A stretch of 64,000 nt of DNA. It comes from Dietzia psychralcaliphila (GTDB lineage Bacteria; Actinomycetota; Actinomycetes; Mycobacteriales; Mycobacteriaceae). Below, one piece after another: positions 1 through 9,389 of this stretch (the stretch's first letter is position 1; the number at the start of each line of letters is the position of its first letter). A model generated the notes under the pieces. It saw only the letters and a program-made list of their open reading frames with translations, was not told where the DNA came from and made no database searches. A program made the position numbers and the translations under genes. The stretch spans positions 2,542,001-2,606,000 of the forward strand of contig NZ_CP015453.1 in the NCBI RefSeq assembly GCF_003096095.1. Direction: 5' to 3'.

Positions 1-3000
1 CCAGCACGACCTCGCGGACCTTGTACTTCTGGCACACCAGCCGCAGCCGCGACACGGACACCACCCGCCGGGCCTCGACCGGCATCGGTCCGTAGCGGTC
101 CACCAGTTCCTCGACCACCGCGTCGATGTCCTCGGGCGCCCGCGCCTGCGACAGCTTGCGGTAGGCCTCGAGCCGCAGCCGGTCGCCGTCGACGTACTCG
201 ACCGGAATGTAGGCGTCGACGGGCAGCTCGATCCGGATCTCGCCCTGTTCCTCCTCGACCTCTACGGTCTCGCCGTCGGCGATCGCGCGGTACGCCTCCA
301 CGGCCTCGCCCACCAGACGGATGTAGAGGTCAAAGCCGACGCCGGCGATGTGCCCGGACTGCTCGGCACCCAGCACGTTGCCGGCCCCGCGCAGCTCGAG
401 GTCCTTCATGGCCACGGCCATGCCGGCGCCCAGGTCGTTGTTCTGGGCGATGGTGGCCAGCCGGTCGTAGGCGGTCTCGGTGAGCGGCTTCTCGGGGTCG
501 TAGAGGAAGTAGGCGTAGCCGCGCTCGCGGGAACGGCCCACGCGTCCGCGCAGCTGGTGCATCTGGGACAGGCCCAGCTGGTCGGAGCGGTCCACGATCA
601 GGGTGTTGGCGTTGGAGATGTCCAGGCCGGTCTCGACAATGGTCGTGCACACCAGCACGTCGTAGTCGCGGTTCCAGAATCCGCCGACGGTCTGCTCGAG
701 TTGCTCCTCCCCCATCTGCCCGTGGGCCACCACCACGCGCGCCTCGGGTACCAGGTCGCGGATCCTCGCGGCGGTGGCGTCGATGGTCCGCACCCGGTTG
801 TGCACGTAGAACACCTGGCCCTCGCGCAGCAGCTCGCGGCGGATGGCGGCCGCGACGTGCTTGTCCGAGTGCGCGCCCACGTAGGTCAGCACGGGCAGCC
901 GCTCCTCGGGCGGGGTGAGGATCTGACTCATCTCGCGGATGCCGGCCAGCGACATCTCCAGCGTGCGCGGGATGGGCGTGGCGGACATGGTCAACACGTC
1001 CACGTGGGTGCGGAGCGAGGTGATGTGCTCCTTGTGCTCCACGCCGAAGCGCTGCTCCTCGTCCACCACCACCAGGCCGAGGTTCTTCCAGTGCACCGCG
1101 GTGGCCAGCAACCGGTGGGTGCCGATCACCACGTCCACGGTCCCGTCTGCCAGCCCCTTGAGAACCTCCTTCGCCTCGGCGTCGGAGGTGAACCGGCTGA
1201 GCCCCTTCACTGTCACAGGGAACCCGGTCATCCGCTCGACGAAGGTCGCCTGGTGCTGCTGCGCGAGCAAAGTGGTGGGCACCAGCACGGCCACCTGGGT
1301 GCCGTCCTGCACGGCCTTGAACGCCGCCCGCACGGCCACCTCGGTCTTGCCGTAGCCCACGTCGCCCACCACCACGCGGTCCATGGGGGCGGTCTTCTCC
1401 ATGTCCCCCTTGACCTCCTCGATCGCCGTCAGCTGATCGACGGTCTCGGTGAACGGGAACGCGTCCTCCATCTCCCGCTGCCACGGGGTGTCGGGTCCGA
1501 AGGCACGGCCCGGCGCGGATTGGCGCTTGGCGTAGAGCTGCACCAGCTCGGTGGCGATCTCGCGGACCGCCTTGCGCGCCTTACGCTTGGTGTTCTGCCA
1601 GTCGGCGCCGCCCATCTTGCTGAGCGTCGGGGCCTCGCCGCCGACGTAGCGGCTGAGCTGCCCGAGGGATTCCATCGGCACGAACAGGCGGTCGGCGGCG
1701 CCACCGCGCTTGCCGGCCGCGTACTCGATCACCACGTACTCGCGGCGACTCGACCCGTCCCCGCCGCGGACCTGCCGCTCGACCATCTCCACGAAGCGGC
1801 CGATGCCGTGCTGGTCGTGCACCACCCAGTCGCCGGCCTTGAGGGCCAGCGGGTCCACCTGGTTGCGGCGCTTGGCGTGGCGCGCCTTGGGGCGCGCGGT
1901 GGCGCCCAGTCGGTTGCCGGTGAGGTCGGTCTCGGAGACGACGACGAGGTGGTCCGCCTGCTCCCCGGAGTCCGAGGCCAGCGCGAACCCACCGTGCAGG
2001 ATCGCCTCGTACACCGACACCACACCGGCGGCGGGCTCGGATCCCGCCGGTGCGGCCGTGGCCGGGACCTCCGCCTCGGACAGGCGTTCCAGGACGCGGT
2101 CGACGGTGCCGTGGCCCGGGACCACCACCGCGGCCCGGCCGCCGGAGGACATGAGCGTGCGCAACCGGGAGAACATGGCCTGCATCTCCGAGTCCTTGCC
2201 ACGCGGGGCGGGCGGGTCGCCGGCGGGGGCGTCCACCACCAGGCCGTCCTCGGGGTCCGTCAAGAATCCCGGAGGGACCAGCTGCCACCAGGGCACGCCG
2301 GCGGTGGTGGCCTCCTCGCGGACGGTGGAGAAGGTGCGGTAGCCCGAGCCCGACAGGTCCAGGGTCTCGCTGTCCACGGGGGCGTCGCCGCCCATCGTCG
2401 CCGCGGTCCACGAGGCCTCGAGGAACTCTCGCCCCGCCTGGGCCAGGTCGGCGGCGCGGCGGCGGACCTTGTCCGGGTCGCACACCACCACGCGGGTCCC
2501 GGCCGGCATGAGCATGGGCAGCGTGGCCATCTCCTCCGGGACCAGCACCGAGGTCAGTGCCTCCATGCCGTCGCGGGGGATGCCCTCGGCCAGCGAGTCC
2601 AGCAGCTCCGCGAGGGTCGGGTTCTCGCGGTGTACCCGGGCCAGACGCTGCGCGCGCTCGCGGACCTCGTCGTCGAGCAGCAGCTCCCGGCACGGGAACA
2701 GCACGGCCGACCCGACCTCGCCCTCGGGTAGTGAGCGCTGGTCGGCCACGGAGAACTCGCGGATCTCGGCGATCTGGTCGCCGTCGAACTCCACGCGCAG
2801 CGGATGGTCGGCCGTGGTGGGGAACACGTCAACGATGCCGCCGCGCACCGCCACGTCACCACGACGGGCCACCATGTCCTCGCGGCTGTAGGCGAACTCG
2901 GTCAGGGTGGCCAGGAGATCGGACGGGTCGAGCTCGGCGCCGCGGGTCAGCCGGATCGGCTCCCGGCGGGCCGCCCCCGGGGAGATGGGCTGCACCACCG

Positions 3001-3409
3001 AACGCGCCGCCGCCACCACGATCCTCGGGGCCTGTCCCGCCATCACCGAGTTCAGGACCTGCAGACGGCGGCCGATCGTGTCGGAGGCCGGCGACAGACG
3101 CTCGTGCGGCAACGTCTCCCAACTGGGGAACTGCGCCACGGCGCCGTGTGGCAGGCCTGGGCCGTCGAACAGTCCCGCAAGCTCGTCGGCCAGCTCCTCA
3201 CACTCGCGCTCGGTGGCCGTGACCACCAGCAGCGGCGCGTGCTCGGCCAGGGTCGACACCAGGAACGGTCGCAGCGACTCCGCCGACCGGACCACCGCCG
3301 CGTCCCGGTCCAGGCCCGCCCGCAGATCGGCCAGCGCCGGGTTCGCTGCAACCGCACCGGCCAGGCCGGACAGGGCTGCGGTGGTGGGGCTGCTGACAGT
3401 GGTGGTCAC
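1..3409 (-). CDS. mfd: Transcription-repair coupling factor Mfd (C-terminus cut by window edge)
   Basis: Mfd is a DNA translocase that pushes RNA polymerase stalled at lesions off the template and recruits UvrA for nucleotide excision repair. Reading leftwards from a GTG at 3409, about 1136 codons are open; the family is about 1200 residues, so roughly 70-100 C-terminal residues lie off the window. The helicase Walker A segment [13 protein letters not shown] is encoded near 1330-1375 and the DEEQ box [14 protein letters not shown] near 1040-1083. The start is supported by GGAGG at about 3421-3425 upstream of the GTG. It diverges from the nitrilase cluster across a 336-bp spacer. In M. tuberculosis mfd sits beside a TetR gene (Rv1019); here that homologue lies 13.5 kb away. 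Confidence 0.95.
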   Translation of the reverse strand, partial: MTTTVSSPTTAALSGLAGAVAANPALADLRAGLDRDAAVVRSAESLRPFLVSTLAEHAPLLVVTATERECEELADELAGLFDGPGLPHGAVAQFPSWETLPHERLSPASDTIGRRLQVLNSVMAGQAPRIVVAAARSVVQPISPGAARREPIRLTRGAELDPSDLLATLTEFAYSREDMVARRGDVAVRGGIVDVFPTTADHPLRVEFDGDQIAEIREFSVADQRSLPEGEVGSAVLFPCRELLLDDEVRERAQRLARVHRENPTLAELLDSLAEGIPRDGMEALTSVLVPEEMATLPMLMPAGTRVVVCDPDKVRRRAADLAQAGREFLEASWTAATMGGDAPVDSETLDLSGSGYRTFSTVREEATTAGVPWWQLVPPGFLTDPEDGLVVDAPAGDPPAPRGKDSEMQAMFSRLRTLMSSGGRAAVVVPGHGTVDRVLERLSEAEVPATAAPAGSEPAAGVVSVYEAILHGGFALASDSGEQADHLVVVSETDLTGNRLGATARPKARHAKRRNQVDPLALKAGDWVVHDQHGIGRFVEMVERQVRGGDGSSRREYVVIEYAAGKRGGAADRLFVPMESLGQLSRYVGGEAPTLSKMGGADWQNTKRKARKAVREIATELVQLYAKRQSAPGRAFGPDTPWQREMEDAFPFTETVDQLTAIEEVKGDMEKTAPMDRVVVGDVGYGKTEVAVRAAFKAVQDGTQVAVLVPTTLLAQQHQATFVERMTGFPVTVKGLSRFTSDAEAKEVLKGLADGTVDVVIGTHRLLATAVHWKNLGLVVVDEEQRFGVEHKEHITSLRTHVDVLTMSATPIPRTLEMSLAGIREMSQILTPPEERLPVLTYVGAHSDKHVAAAIRRELLREGQVFYVHNRVRTIDATAARIRDLVPEARVVVAHGQMGEEQLEQTVGGFWNRDYDVLVCTTIVETGLDISNANTLIVDRSDQLGLSQMHQLRGRVGRSRERGYAYFLYDPEKPLTETAYDRLATIAQNNDLGAGMAVAMKDLELRGAGNVLGAEQSGHIAGVGFDLYIRLVGEAVEAYRAIADGETVEVEEEQGEIRIELPVDAYIPVEYVDGDRLRLEAYRKLSQARAPEDIDAVVEELVDRYGPMPVEARRVVSVSRLRLVCQKYKVREVVL

Positions 3410-3745
3410 GCGTGTGGGTCCTCCGGGTGGGGTGAGCGCGGCGGATGTGGCCGCACGGAAAGCACCAGTGTAATCCGCATCCGGCGGCGGAGCGCGGGCG
3501 CGACTCACAGGGCCGGGCGGGGCAGGTCCTGGGCCTCCCCAGCGCCGCCCCGGGACCGACCCTGAGCCGACCCAGGGCCGATCAGGGCGGTGACGCCGGA
3601 TGGCGTGTTACGGCGGCGCCGTTCGCATTTTTCCAATCGCAACCACCCGGTAACGGACCGACACGCAGCGGTAACGCCGCGGGCGTGTACTCGCTGCCAT
3701 GTCATCGGAACCCCTCCGGTGACCCCTTCCCCCGAGGAGTCCACA
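3410..3745. promoter_or_regulatory. Divergent intergenic region between mfd and the Nit1C-like cluster
   Basis: This 336-bp gene-free stretch must hold the promoters for mfd (leftward) and for the eight-gene cluster (rightward). I see no convincing -35/-10 pair. The clearest structure is a direct repeat GGTAACG at 3649-3655 and 3670-3676, spaced 21 bp start to start, about two helical turns, with a complementary GTTAC nearby at about 3607. These could be activator or repressor half-sites. They do not match the GlnR consensus well enough to name it. The ribosome binding site of the first cluster gene, GAGGAG, is at 3734-3739. Confidence 0.4.
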
Positions 3746-4270
3746 GTGCCCGAGTTCGACGCCACCATCACCGAGAACATCGCCACGTCACTCACGGAGA
3801 TCCCCCACCCGTCGCTGCCCAAGGGCACGAACATCTACGGCGGCACCAAGATCTTCCCGGACTACAAGGCCGAGGAGGGCGAGTCGTACTTCACGCTCGT
3901 GCACGGCATCGCGCACGAGTCCTCCGTCTCCTTCGTCGCGGTCCTGCAGGCCACCCGCGCCCTGCGGAAGGGATTCGAGTCGGCCATCTACTTCTACGGG
4001 CCCGGCGCGATCAACTGCCTGGCCACTCGTGGCTTCCCGACCACCGGGGACTCCGGCTTCCCCGGCGAGCAGAACATCAACGAGTCCCTCGAGTCGTTCA
4101 TCTCCGAGGGCGGGACCGTGTTCTGCTGCCGCTTCGGGCTCGGACTTCACGGCGGTCGCGAGGAGGACCTGATCGAGGGCGTGATCCCCGCGCATCCGCT
4201 GGACGTCCAGGACGCCCTGATCCACTACGCCCGTAAGGGCGCGATCATCAACTCCACCTACATGGTCTGA
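3746..4270 (+). CDS. MSMEG_0572/Sll0783-family nitrogen starvation response protein (NitB-like)
   Basis: This 174-residue protein opens the cluster. It matches my recollection of the MSMEG_0572/Sll0783 family, called NitB in Nit1C clusters. The biochemical role is unknown. In Synechocystis, Sll0783 is induced by nitrogen starvation and affects polyhydroxybutyrate storage (literature memory). The sequence is soluble, with no signal peptide or membrane span, and has glycine-rich conserved-looking stretches such as FYGPGAINCLATRGFPTTG and FGLGLHGGREEDLIEGVIPA. I chose GTG 3746 because GAGGAG lies six bases upstream and the protein then begins MPEFDATITENI. The nitrilase gene follows after four bases, so co-translation is likely. 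Confidence 0.85.
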   Translation: MPEFDATITENIATSLTEIPHPSLPKGTNIYGGTKIFPDYKAEEGESYFTLVHGIAHESSVSFVAVLQATRALRKGFESAIYFYGPGAINCLATRGFPTTGDSGFPGEQNINESLESFISEGGTVFCCRFGLGLHGGREEDLIEGVIPAHPLDVQDALIHYARKGAIINSTYMV

Positions 4271-4274
4271 CGCC

Positions 4275-5165
4275 ATGACCACCATCGGATCGGTCGCGGC
4301 CAACTTCACCCGCGACCTCGAGGAGAACTACCGGACCATCGCCCGCTACGCGGAGCTCGCCCGCGAGAGCGGCGTGGACTTCCTGGTCTTTCCCGAGGCG
4401 GCCATCGGAGGTTACCTCTCCAGCCTGGGCAATCATGGGGACACCGTGTCCACCGCCGGCTCACTGCCCCCCGCGATCAGGCTCGACGGCCCCGAGATCG
4501 CGCGCGTGCAGGAGATCGTCGGTGACCTGGTGGTGGCCATCGGGTTCTGTGAGCTCGACGACGACGGGGTGAGCCGCTACAACGCCGCCGCGGTCCTCGA
4601 CGGGCACCGCGTCTACGGCACCTACCGCAAGGTGCACCAGCCCCTCGGGGAGAACATGTCCTACGCGTCGGGCGGCGACTACCGGGTGTTCGACACCCCG
4701 GTCGGGCGGGTGGGCCTGCAGATCTGTTACGACAAGGCCTTCCCGGAGGCCGCGCGCGTCATGGCCCTGCAGGGGGCCGAGATCATCGCCTCCCTGTCCG
4801 CGTGGCCGGCGGCGCGGACCGCGACCGCGGCCAACCTCCAGGAGGACCGCTGGACCTACCGGTTCAACCTCTTCGACTCCGCCCGGGCGCTGGACAACCA
4901 GGTGTTCTGGGTCGCCTCCAACCAGGCGGGGACGTTCGGGTCCCTGCGGTATGTCGGCAACGCCAAGATCGTCGACCCCGGCGGGAACGTCCTGGCCACC
5001 ACCACCCTCGACGAGGGCCTGGCCGTGGCCGAGGTCGACGTGGCGGGGACATTCGCGGCCATGCGCGCCGGGATGTTCCACCTGCGCGACCGACGCCCCG
5101 ACGTGTACGGGTCGCTGGTCGAGGTCAGCGATCCGGCCGACGAGAGGACTCTCGCCAGTGCCTGA
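4275..5165 (+). CDS. Nitrilase, Nit6803/Sll0784 type (catalytic member, NitC-like)
   Basis: Carbon-nitrogen hydrolase superfamily enzyme of 296 residues, the family's usual length. The triad is intact: Glu41 in FLVFPEAAIGG, Lys119 in YGTYRKVHQP and nucleophile Cys151 in VGLQICYDKAFPE. Members hydrolyse nitriles to acids plus ammonia; Nit6803 is the structural reference, and the NitC homologue is needed for growth on cyanide in Pseudomonas fluorescens (literature memory). The natural substrate here is unknown. It sits four bases after the NitB-like gene, and its stop overlaps the next gene's GTG (GTGCCTGA). A paralogue at 9389-10261 in the same operon has lost the active-site residues, so this copy is the likely enzyme. 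Confidence 0.93.
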   Translation: MTTIGSVAANFTRDLEENYRTIARYAELARESGVDFLVFPEAAIGGYLSSLGNHGDTVSTAGSLPPAIRLDGPEIARVQEIVGDLVVAIGFCELDDDGVSRYNAAAVLDGHRVYGTYRKVHQPLGENMSYASGGDYRVFDTPVGRVGLQICYDKAFPEAARVMALQGAEIIASLSAWPAARTATAANLQEDRWTYRFNLFDSARALDNQVFWVASNQAGTFGSLRYVGNAKIVDPGGNVLATTTLDEGLAVAEVDVAGTFAAMRAGMFHLRDRRPDVYGSLVEVSDPADERTLASA

Positions 5166-5550
5166 GATGAGCTTCGCCGTCCGGTGGCCCGACGGGACGG
5201 TTCGGGACTACTACTCCCCCAGCCTGGTGATCCACGACCACCTGACCGTGGGCGAGCGGCTCAGCGTCACCGAGTTCCACCGCCGGGCCACCGACGCGCT
5301 CACCGAGGCCGGCGAGCGGGTCCGCGCCCGATACGGGTTCCTGTGCAGCTCCGCCGCCGACACGGCCGCGCAGGTGGACTCGGCGAGCCGGGCCCACCCC
5401 GGGGCCGCCCTCGTCGAGGTCGTCTCCATGCACCCCCCGCTGCCCTCTGCGTCCCAGCCCTCTGCGTCCCAGCCCTCTGCGTCCCAGCCCTCCGCGTCCC
5501 CACCCCCCGCGCAGGCCTCCCCCGCCCCGGACCCCCAGGAGAACCCATGA
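5158..5550 (+). CDS. MSMEG_0570-family nitrogen starvation response protein with repeat tail
   Basis: A 130-residue cytosolic protein. The first ~95 residues (PEMSFAVRWPDGTVRDYY...) match the small MSMEG_0570 family found only in these clusters, whose function is unknown. The last ~35 residues are a low-complexity Pro/Ser/Ala/Gln tail built from PSASQ repeats, not part of the family as I know it. I chose GTG 5158, which overlaps the nitrilase stop and gives VPEM; ATG 5167 is the alternative. The stop overlaps the flavoprotein ATG (ATGA at 5547-5550), indicating translational coupling. Confidence 0.82.
   Translation: MPEMSFAVRWPDGTVRDYYSPSLVIHDHLTVGERLSVTEFHRRATDALTEAGERVRARYGFLCSSAADTAAQVDSASRAHPGAALVEVVSMHPPLPSASQPSASQPSASQPSASPPPAQASPAPDPQENP
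5443..5502 (+). repeat. 15-bp in-frame minisatellite, four units
   Basis: Three identical copies of CCCTCTGCGTCCCAG and one diverged fourth copy run head to tail and encode the PSASQ pentapeptides at the C-terminus of the MSMEG_0570-like protein. The unit is a multiple of three, so copy-number change would lengthen the tail without a frameshift. Confidence 0.9.
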
Positions 5551-6830
5551 GCACCACGCAGGTCTCCCCCAGCACCCACGTCCCGGTGCTCGTCATCGGC
5601 GGTGGGCAGGCCGGGTTGTCGGTGAGCCACCACCTCGGCCGCGCGGGCGTCGACCACCTCGTGGTGGAGAAGCAGACCGCCGTCCACGCCTGGTCCGACA
5701 CCCGGTGGGATTCGTTCACGCTCGTCACGCCGAACTGGCACTGCCAACTGCCCGGCTACCACTACGAAGGCCCCGACCCCGACGGCTTCATGACCCGCGA
5801 CCAGGTGGTCGAGTGGCTGCACGGGTGGCTCGACACCTTCGACCCGCCGCTCGCCGAGCACACGGCGGCCACCCGGTTGCGACGGACCGGGACGGGTTTC
5901 GAGGTGACTCTCGCCGGCCCGGTCGGCGAGCGGACCGTCACGGCCGACGAGGTGGTCATCGCCACCGGCGGTTACCCGATCCCCGTGATGCCGTCCTACG
6001 CCCAGTTCCTCGATCCGCGCGTTGCGCAGCTCCACTCCGAGCAGTACCGCAACCCCGACCAGCTGGCCGAGGGCGCCGTCCTGGTGGTGGGGTCGGGGCA
6101 GTCCGGCGCGCAGATCGCCGAGGACCTGCACCTGGCCGGGCGCCGGGTCCACCTGGCCGTGGGCAACGCCCCGCGGGTCGCGCGGTTCTACCGGGGCAGG
6201 GACTGCATGACGTGGCTCGCGGACATGGGCCTGTACGACACCCCCGCGCAGCAGTACCCCGGAGGCAAGGCCGCGCAGGAGAAGACCAACCACTACGTCA
6301 CCGGCCGCGACGGCGGCCGGGATGTGGACCTGCGGCGCTTCGCGGCCGAGGGCATGCGGCTGTACGGGACACTGACCGCCGGAGAGGGCACGGAACTGCG
6401 GTTCGACCCCTCACTCACCGAGGCGTTGGACTCCGCAGACCGGGTGTACAACTCGATCTGCGCCGACATCGACCGGCACATCGCAGCGCACGGGATCGAC
6501 GCCCCTCCGGCCTCGAGGTACGAACCGGTATGGGCGCCCGGGGCCGACCCGACGTCACTCGACCTCGCGGCGGAGGGGATCACCACGATCATCTGGGCGA
6601 TCGGCTACCGGCCCGACTACCGCTGGATCGAGGCGAGCGCGTTCGACGGCGCCGGCCACCCCATGCAGACCCGCGGCGTGACGGAGGTCCCCGGCCTGTC
6701 GTTCGTGGGCCTGCCCTGGATGCACACCTGGGGCTCCGGCCGGTTCCTCGGCATCGACCGCGACGCCAGGTACCTCGCCGAGGGCATCATCGCCCGCCGT
6801 CACACCGCTCGAGAGGAACGGGCATCATGA
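5547..6830 (+). CDS. MSMEG_0569-family flavin-dependent oxidoreductase (NitH-like)
   Basis: A 427-residue flavoprotein resembling flavin-containing and Baeyer-Villiger monooxygenases. An N-terminal FAD Rossmann motif VLVIGGGQAGLS lies at about residues 14-26, and a second dinucleotide-binding motif VLVVGSGQSGAQ, presumably for NAD(P)H, at about 173-185. It is the flavin oxidoreductase component of Nit1C clusters. A role in oxidising a nitrile or cyanide-derived intermediate is plausible but unproven. The start overlaps the previous stop by ATGA, and its own stop overlaps the radical SAM ATG the same way. No transmembrane segments were noticed. Confidence 0.88.
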   Translation: MSTTQVSPSTHVPVLVIGGGQAGLSVSHHLGRAGVDHLVVEKQTAVHAWSDTRWDSFTLVTPNWHCQLPGYHYEGPDPDGFMTRDQVVEWLHGWLDTFDPPLAEHTAATRLRRTGTGFEVTLAGPVGERTVTADEVVIATGGYPIPVMPSYAQFLDPRVAQLHSEQYRNPDQLAEGAVLVVGSGQSGAQIAEDLHLAGRRVHLAVGNAPRVARFYRGRDCMTWLADMGLYDTPAQQYPGGKAAQEKTNHYVTGRDGGRDVDLRRFAAEGMRLYGTLTAGEGTELRFDPSLTEALDSADRVYNSICADIDRHIAAHGIDAPPASRYEPVWAPGADPTSLDLAAEGITTIIWAIGYRPDYRWIEASAFDGAGHPMQTRGVTEVPGLSFVGLPWMHTWGSGRFLGIDRDARYLAEGIIARRHTAREERAS

Positions 6831-7903
6831 CCACCTCCACCACCGGGGCGTCCACCTCGACCCGGGTCGACCTCGCACTGCTCGGCATCCGGGGCACCCC
6901 TCCGCTGCACCGCAGCGGGGGCGCGGGCCCCAGCGACGACGGCCACCTGGTCGTCTCCGGTCGCGACGCGGCGATCCCCCGCAACGCCGACAGCCCCTTC
7001 GTCTTCGACGGCGACCGGGTCCTGCGCGACGGCGTCGACACCGGCCTGGAGATCTCCGCGATCGGCCGGCCCCGGTTCTACGACCGCCAGACCTCCGACG
7101 GGGTGCCCTACGAGAAGATCGCGCGGCTCCACGGCCGGGGCGTCCTGGCCACGACGGTGGTGCAGACCTGCATCCGCTACCGTCGCGACGAGCGCTGCCG
7201 GTTCTGTTCGATCGAGGAGTCGCTGCGCGCCGGCACGACCGTTCCGGTCAAGCAGCCGGAGCAGCTGGCCGAGGTCGCCCGCGCCGCCGTGGACCTCGAC
7301 GGGATCACCCAGATGGTCATGACCACCGGGACCTCGGCGGGCCCCGACCGCGGAGCCGCCCACCTGGCCCGCTGCGTGCGTGCCGTCAAGAAGGCGGTCC
7401 CCGAACTGCCGATCCAGGTCCAGTGCGAACCGCCGGCCGACCTGGCGGTCCTCACCGATCTGCGCGACGCCGGTGCCGACGCGATCGGCATCCACGTCGA
7501 GTCGCTCGACGAGGACGCCCGCCGACGGTGGATGCCCGGCAAGTCGACGGTGCCCCTCGCGGAGTACCGGGCCGCGTGGGACGAGGCGGTCCGCGTGTTC
7601 GGGCGCAACCAGGTCTCGACCTACCTGCTCGTGGGCCTCGGCGAGGACCCCGACGAGATGATCGCCGGGGCCAGGGAGCTGGCCGAGTCGGGGGTCTACC
7701 CGTTCATCGTCCCGTACCGCCCCCAGTCGGGGACGCTGGCCGTCGACGTCGACGGGGCCCCCGCCCCGGAACAGCGGCGCGTGGAGTACATCAGCCGCGA
7801 GGTGGGCGCGCACCTGGAGCGCATCGGGATGGCCGGGGCCGACCAGCGCGCCGGCTGCGCGGCGTGCGGGGCGTGCAGCGTGCTGCAGTCGGTCGGGGGC
7901 TGA
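6827..7903 (+). CDS. MSMEG_0568-family radical SAM protein (NitD-like)
   Basis: A 358-residue radical S-adenosylmethionine enzyme. The cysteines that should bind the 4Fe-4S cluster are Cys115, Cys124 and Cys127 in CIRYRRDERCRFC. This is a C-x8-C-x2-C spacing rather than the common C-x3-C-x2-C. A cysteine-rich C-terminus (GCAACGACS) may hold a second metal or cluster. It belongs to the Nit1C radical SAM family; its reaction is not known to me. ATGA overlap with the preceding flavoprotein gene supports the start. The next gene begins four bases after the stop. Confidence 0.88.
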   Translation: MTTSTTGASTSTRVDLALLGIRGTPPLHRSGGAGPSDDGHLVVSGRDAAIPRNADSPFVFDGDRVLRDGVDTGLEISAIGRPRFYDRQTSDGVPYEKIARLHGRGVLATTVVQTCIRYRRDERCRFCSIEESLRAGTTVPVKQPEQLAEVARAAVDLDGITQMVMTTGTSAGPDRGAAHLARCVRAVKKAVPELPIQVQCEPPADLAVLTDLRDAGADAIGIHVESLDEDARRRWMPGKSTVPLAEYRAAWDEAVRVFGRNQVSTYLLVGLGEDPDEMIAGARELAESGVYPFIVPYRPQSGTLAVDVDGAPAPEQRRVEYISREVGAHLERIGMAGADQRAGCAACGACSVLQSVGG

Positions 7904-7907
7904 GTCG

Positions 7908-9389
7908 ATGCTCGACATCCGCGATCTCACCGGTCCCGCCCTTCCGGGCCGGACCCGCACGGCGGAGTCAGTCCTGGGGGCGGAGTCCGTCCTGGGCTCA
8001 GCCGCCGCGTCCCTCCTCGCCGGCGGGCGCCGCGCAGAGCCGGGCCCGGTGGTGCGGATCGCCGAGGATCCACGTACCGTCGCCGCCTACCACCGGCTCC
8101 GGCACGAGGAGTTCGTGCTCCGCCAGGGACTGTTCCCGGGCAGCGACCTCGACGACGTGGACGACGACACCCGCACGGTGGTGCTCGTCTCCGTCGCCCC
8201 CGACGGCACCGTTCTCGGCGGTGTCCGGATCGCCCCGTGCGCGCAGCCGGACATCGGGTGGTGGTCCGGCAGCCGACTCGTCGTGGCCGACACGGCCCAC
8301 TCCGGCGGCATCGGCCCGGCCCTGATCCGCTCCGCCTGCGCGCACGTGGAGGCCCGGGGTGTGCTGCGTTTCGACGCCACCGTCCAGGACCGCTACTCGC
8401 CGCTGTTCACCTCCCTGGGGTGGGTCGACACCGGGGCGGGGCCGGTCGTCGCCGGTCGCGCCCACCGCCGGATGCGGTGGCCGGTCGACCGGATCCAACG
8501 CCTGGCGGACTCCACCAAGTCCCTGCTGTCCGGACTCCTGTCCCCGTTCGCCGGGCAGTCCGGGGGCCTCGGTGCGACCGGGTTCCGCGGTGACGACGGG
8601 GCGCCGGTTCCGGGCACCGATCTCGTCGCGGCGTGCGACGCCATCCTGCCCTCGATGGTCGAGCGTGACCCCGAGTGGGCAGGCTGGTGCTCCGTCCTGG
8701 TGAACATCGGCGACCTCTCGGCCATGGGCGCCGACCCGGTGGGCTTGCTGGACGCCGTGGCCGCGCCGACCACCTCCCATCTCGAGAGGATCGTCAGGGG
8801 CGTGGCCGCGGCCGCCGCGGCCTGGGGTGTCCCCGTTCTCGGGGGCCACACCCAGGTCGGCGTGCCGTCGGCGCTGTCGGTGACCGCGCTCGGGCGGACC
8901 ACGCGGCCGGTGCCCGCCGGGGGCGGCCGCGTGGGCCATACCCTGTCACTGACCGCGGACCTCGGCGGATCCTGGCGACCGGGCTACCACGAGCGGCAGT
9001 GGGACTCCTCCAGCAGCCGGACCTCCGAGGAGCTGCGCCTGCTGGCCGGACACGTTGCGGAGATCGCCCCCGCCGCGGCCAAGGACGTGAGCATGGCGGG
9101 GATCGTCGGCACGGCGGGAATGCTGGCCGAGGCCTCCGGGACCGGTGCCCAACTCGACGTCGCGGCGATTCCGCGCCCCCAGGGGGCGAGCGTCGGCGCC
9201 TGGCTCACCTGCTTCCCGGGCTACGCCATGCTCACCGCAGACCGGGGCCCCGCCCCGGAACCCGCGGGGCCGGCGGTCAGCGCGGCGTGCGGGCGCCTCA
9301 CCGCCGAGCCCGGGGTGAGGCTGCGGTGGCCCGACGGCGAGGTGACCGTCGCCGTCGCCGGCACCGTCACCGGGTTCGGCCCCGCCTGA
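7908..9389 (+). CDS. MSMEG_0567-family GNAT acetyltransferase / AIR synthase-like fusion (NitE-NitF)
   Basis: A two-domain protein of 493 residues. Residues ~45-190 form a GNAT-type N-acetyltransferase domain (VVRIAEDPRTVAAYHRLRHE ... GIGPALIRSACAH). Residues ~200-490 resemble the PurM/ThiL/HypE AIR-synthase superfamily, which binds ATP (GDLSAMGADPVGLLDAVAAP, VPVLGGHTQVGVPSALSVTA). In cyanobacterial and proteobacterial Nit1C clusters these are separate proteins (Sll0786 and Sll0787); the fusion is typical of the actinobacterial version. The combination suggests acylation plus ATP-dependent activation of a small molecule, but the substrate is unknown. The stop overlaps the next ATG (TGATG at 9387-9391). 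Confidence 0.88.
   Translation: MLDIRDLTGPALPGRTRTAESVLGAESVLGSAAASLLAGGRRAEPGPVVRIAEDPRTVAAYHRLRHEEFVLRQGLFPGSDLDDVDDDTRTVVLVSVAPDGTVLGGVRIAPCAQPDIGWWSGSRLVVADTAHSGGIGPALIRSACAHVEARGVLRFDATVQDRYSPLFTSLGWVDTGAGPVVAGRAHRRMRWPVDRIQRLADSTKSLLSGLLSPFAGQSGGLGATGFRGDDGAPVPGTDLVAACDAILPSMVERDPEWAGWCSVLVNIGDLSAMGADPVGLLDAVAAPTTSHLERIVRGVAAAAAAWGVPVLGGHTQVGVPSALSVTALGRTTRPVPAGGGRVGHTLSLTADLGGSWRPGYHERQWDSSSSRTSEELRLLAGHVAEIAPAAAKDVSMAGIVGTAGMLAEASGTGAQLDVAAIPRPQGASVGAWLTCFPGYAMLTADRGPAPEPAGPAVSAACGRLTAEPGVRLRWPDGEVTVAVAGTVTGFGPA

Noticed and set aside
350-2731. A 793-codon open frame on the plus strand opposite mfd
   Set aside because: It is antisense to mfd, its translation is His/Gly/Val-rich with no domain, and such long shadow frames are expected in DNA with very high third-position GC.
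3640-3680. GlnR box upstream of the nitrilase cluster
   Set aside because: The GTAAC elements have the wrong partner half-site and spacing compared with the GTnAC-n6-GAAAC pattern, so only an unnamed direct repeat is reported.
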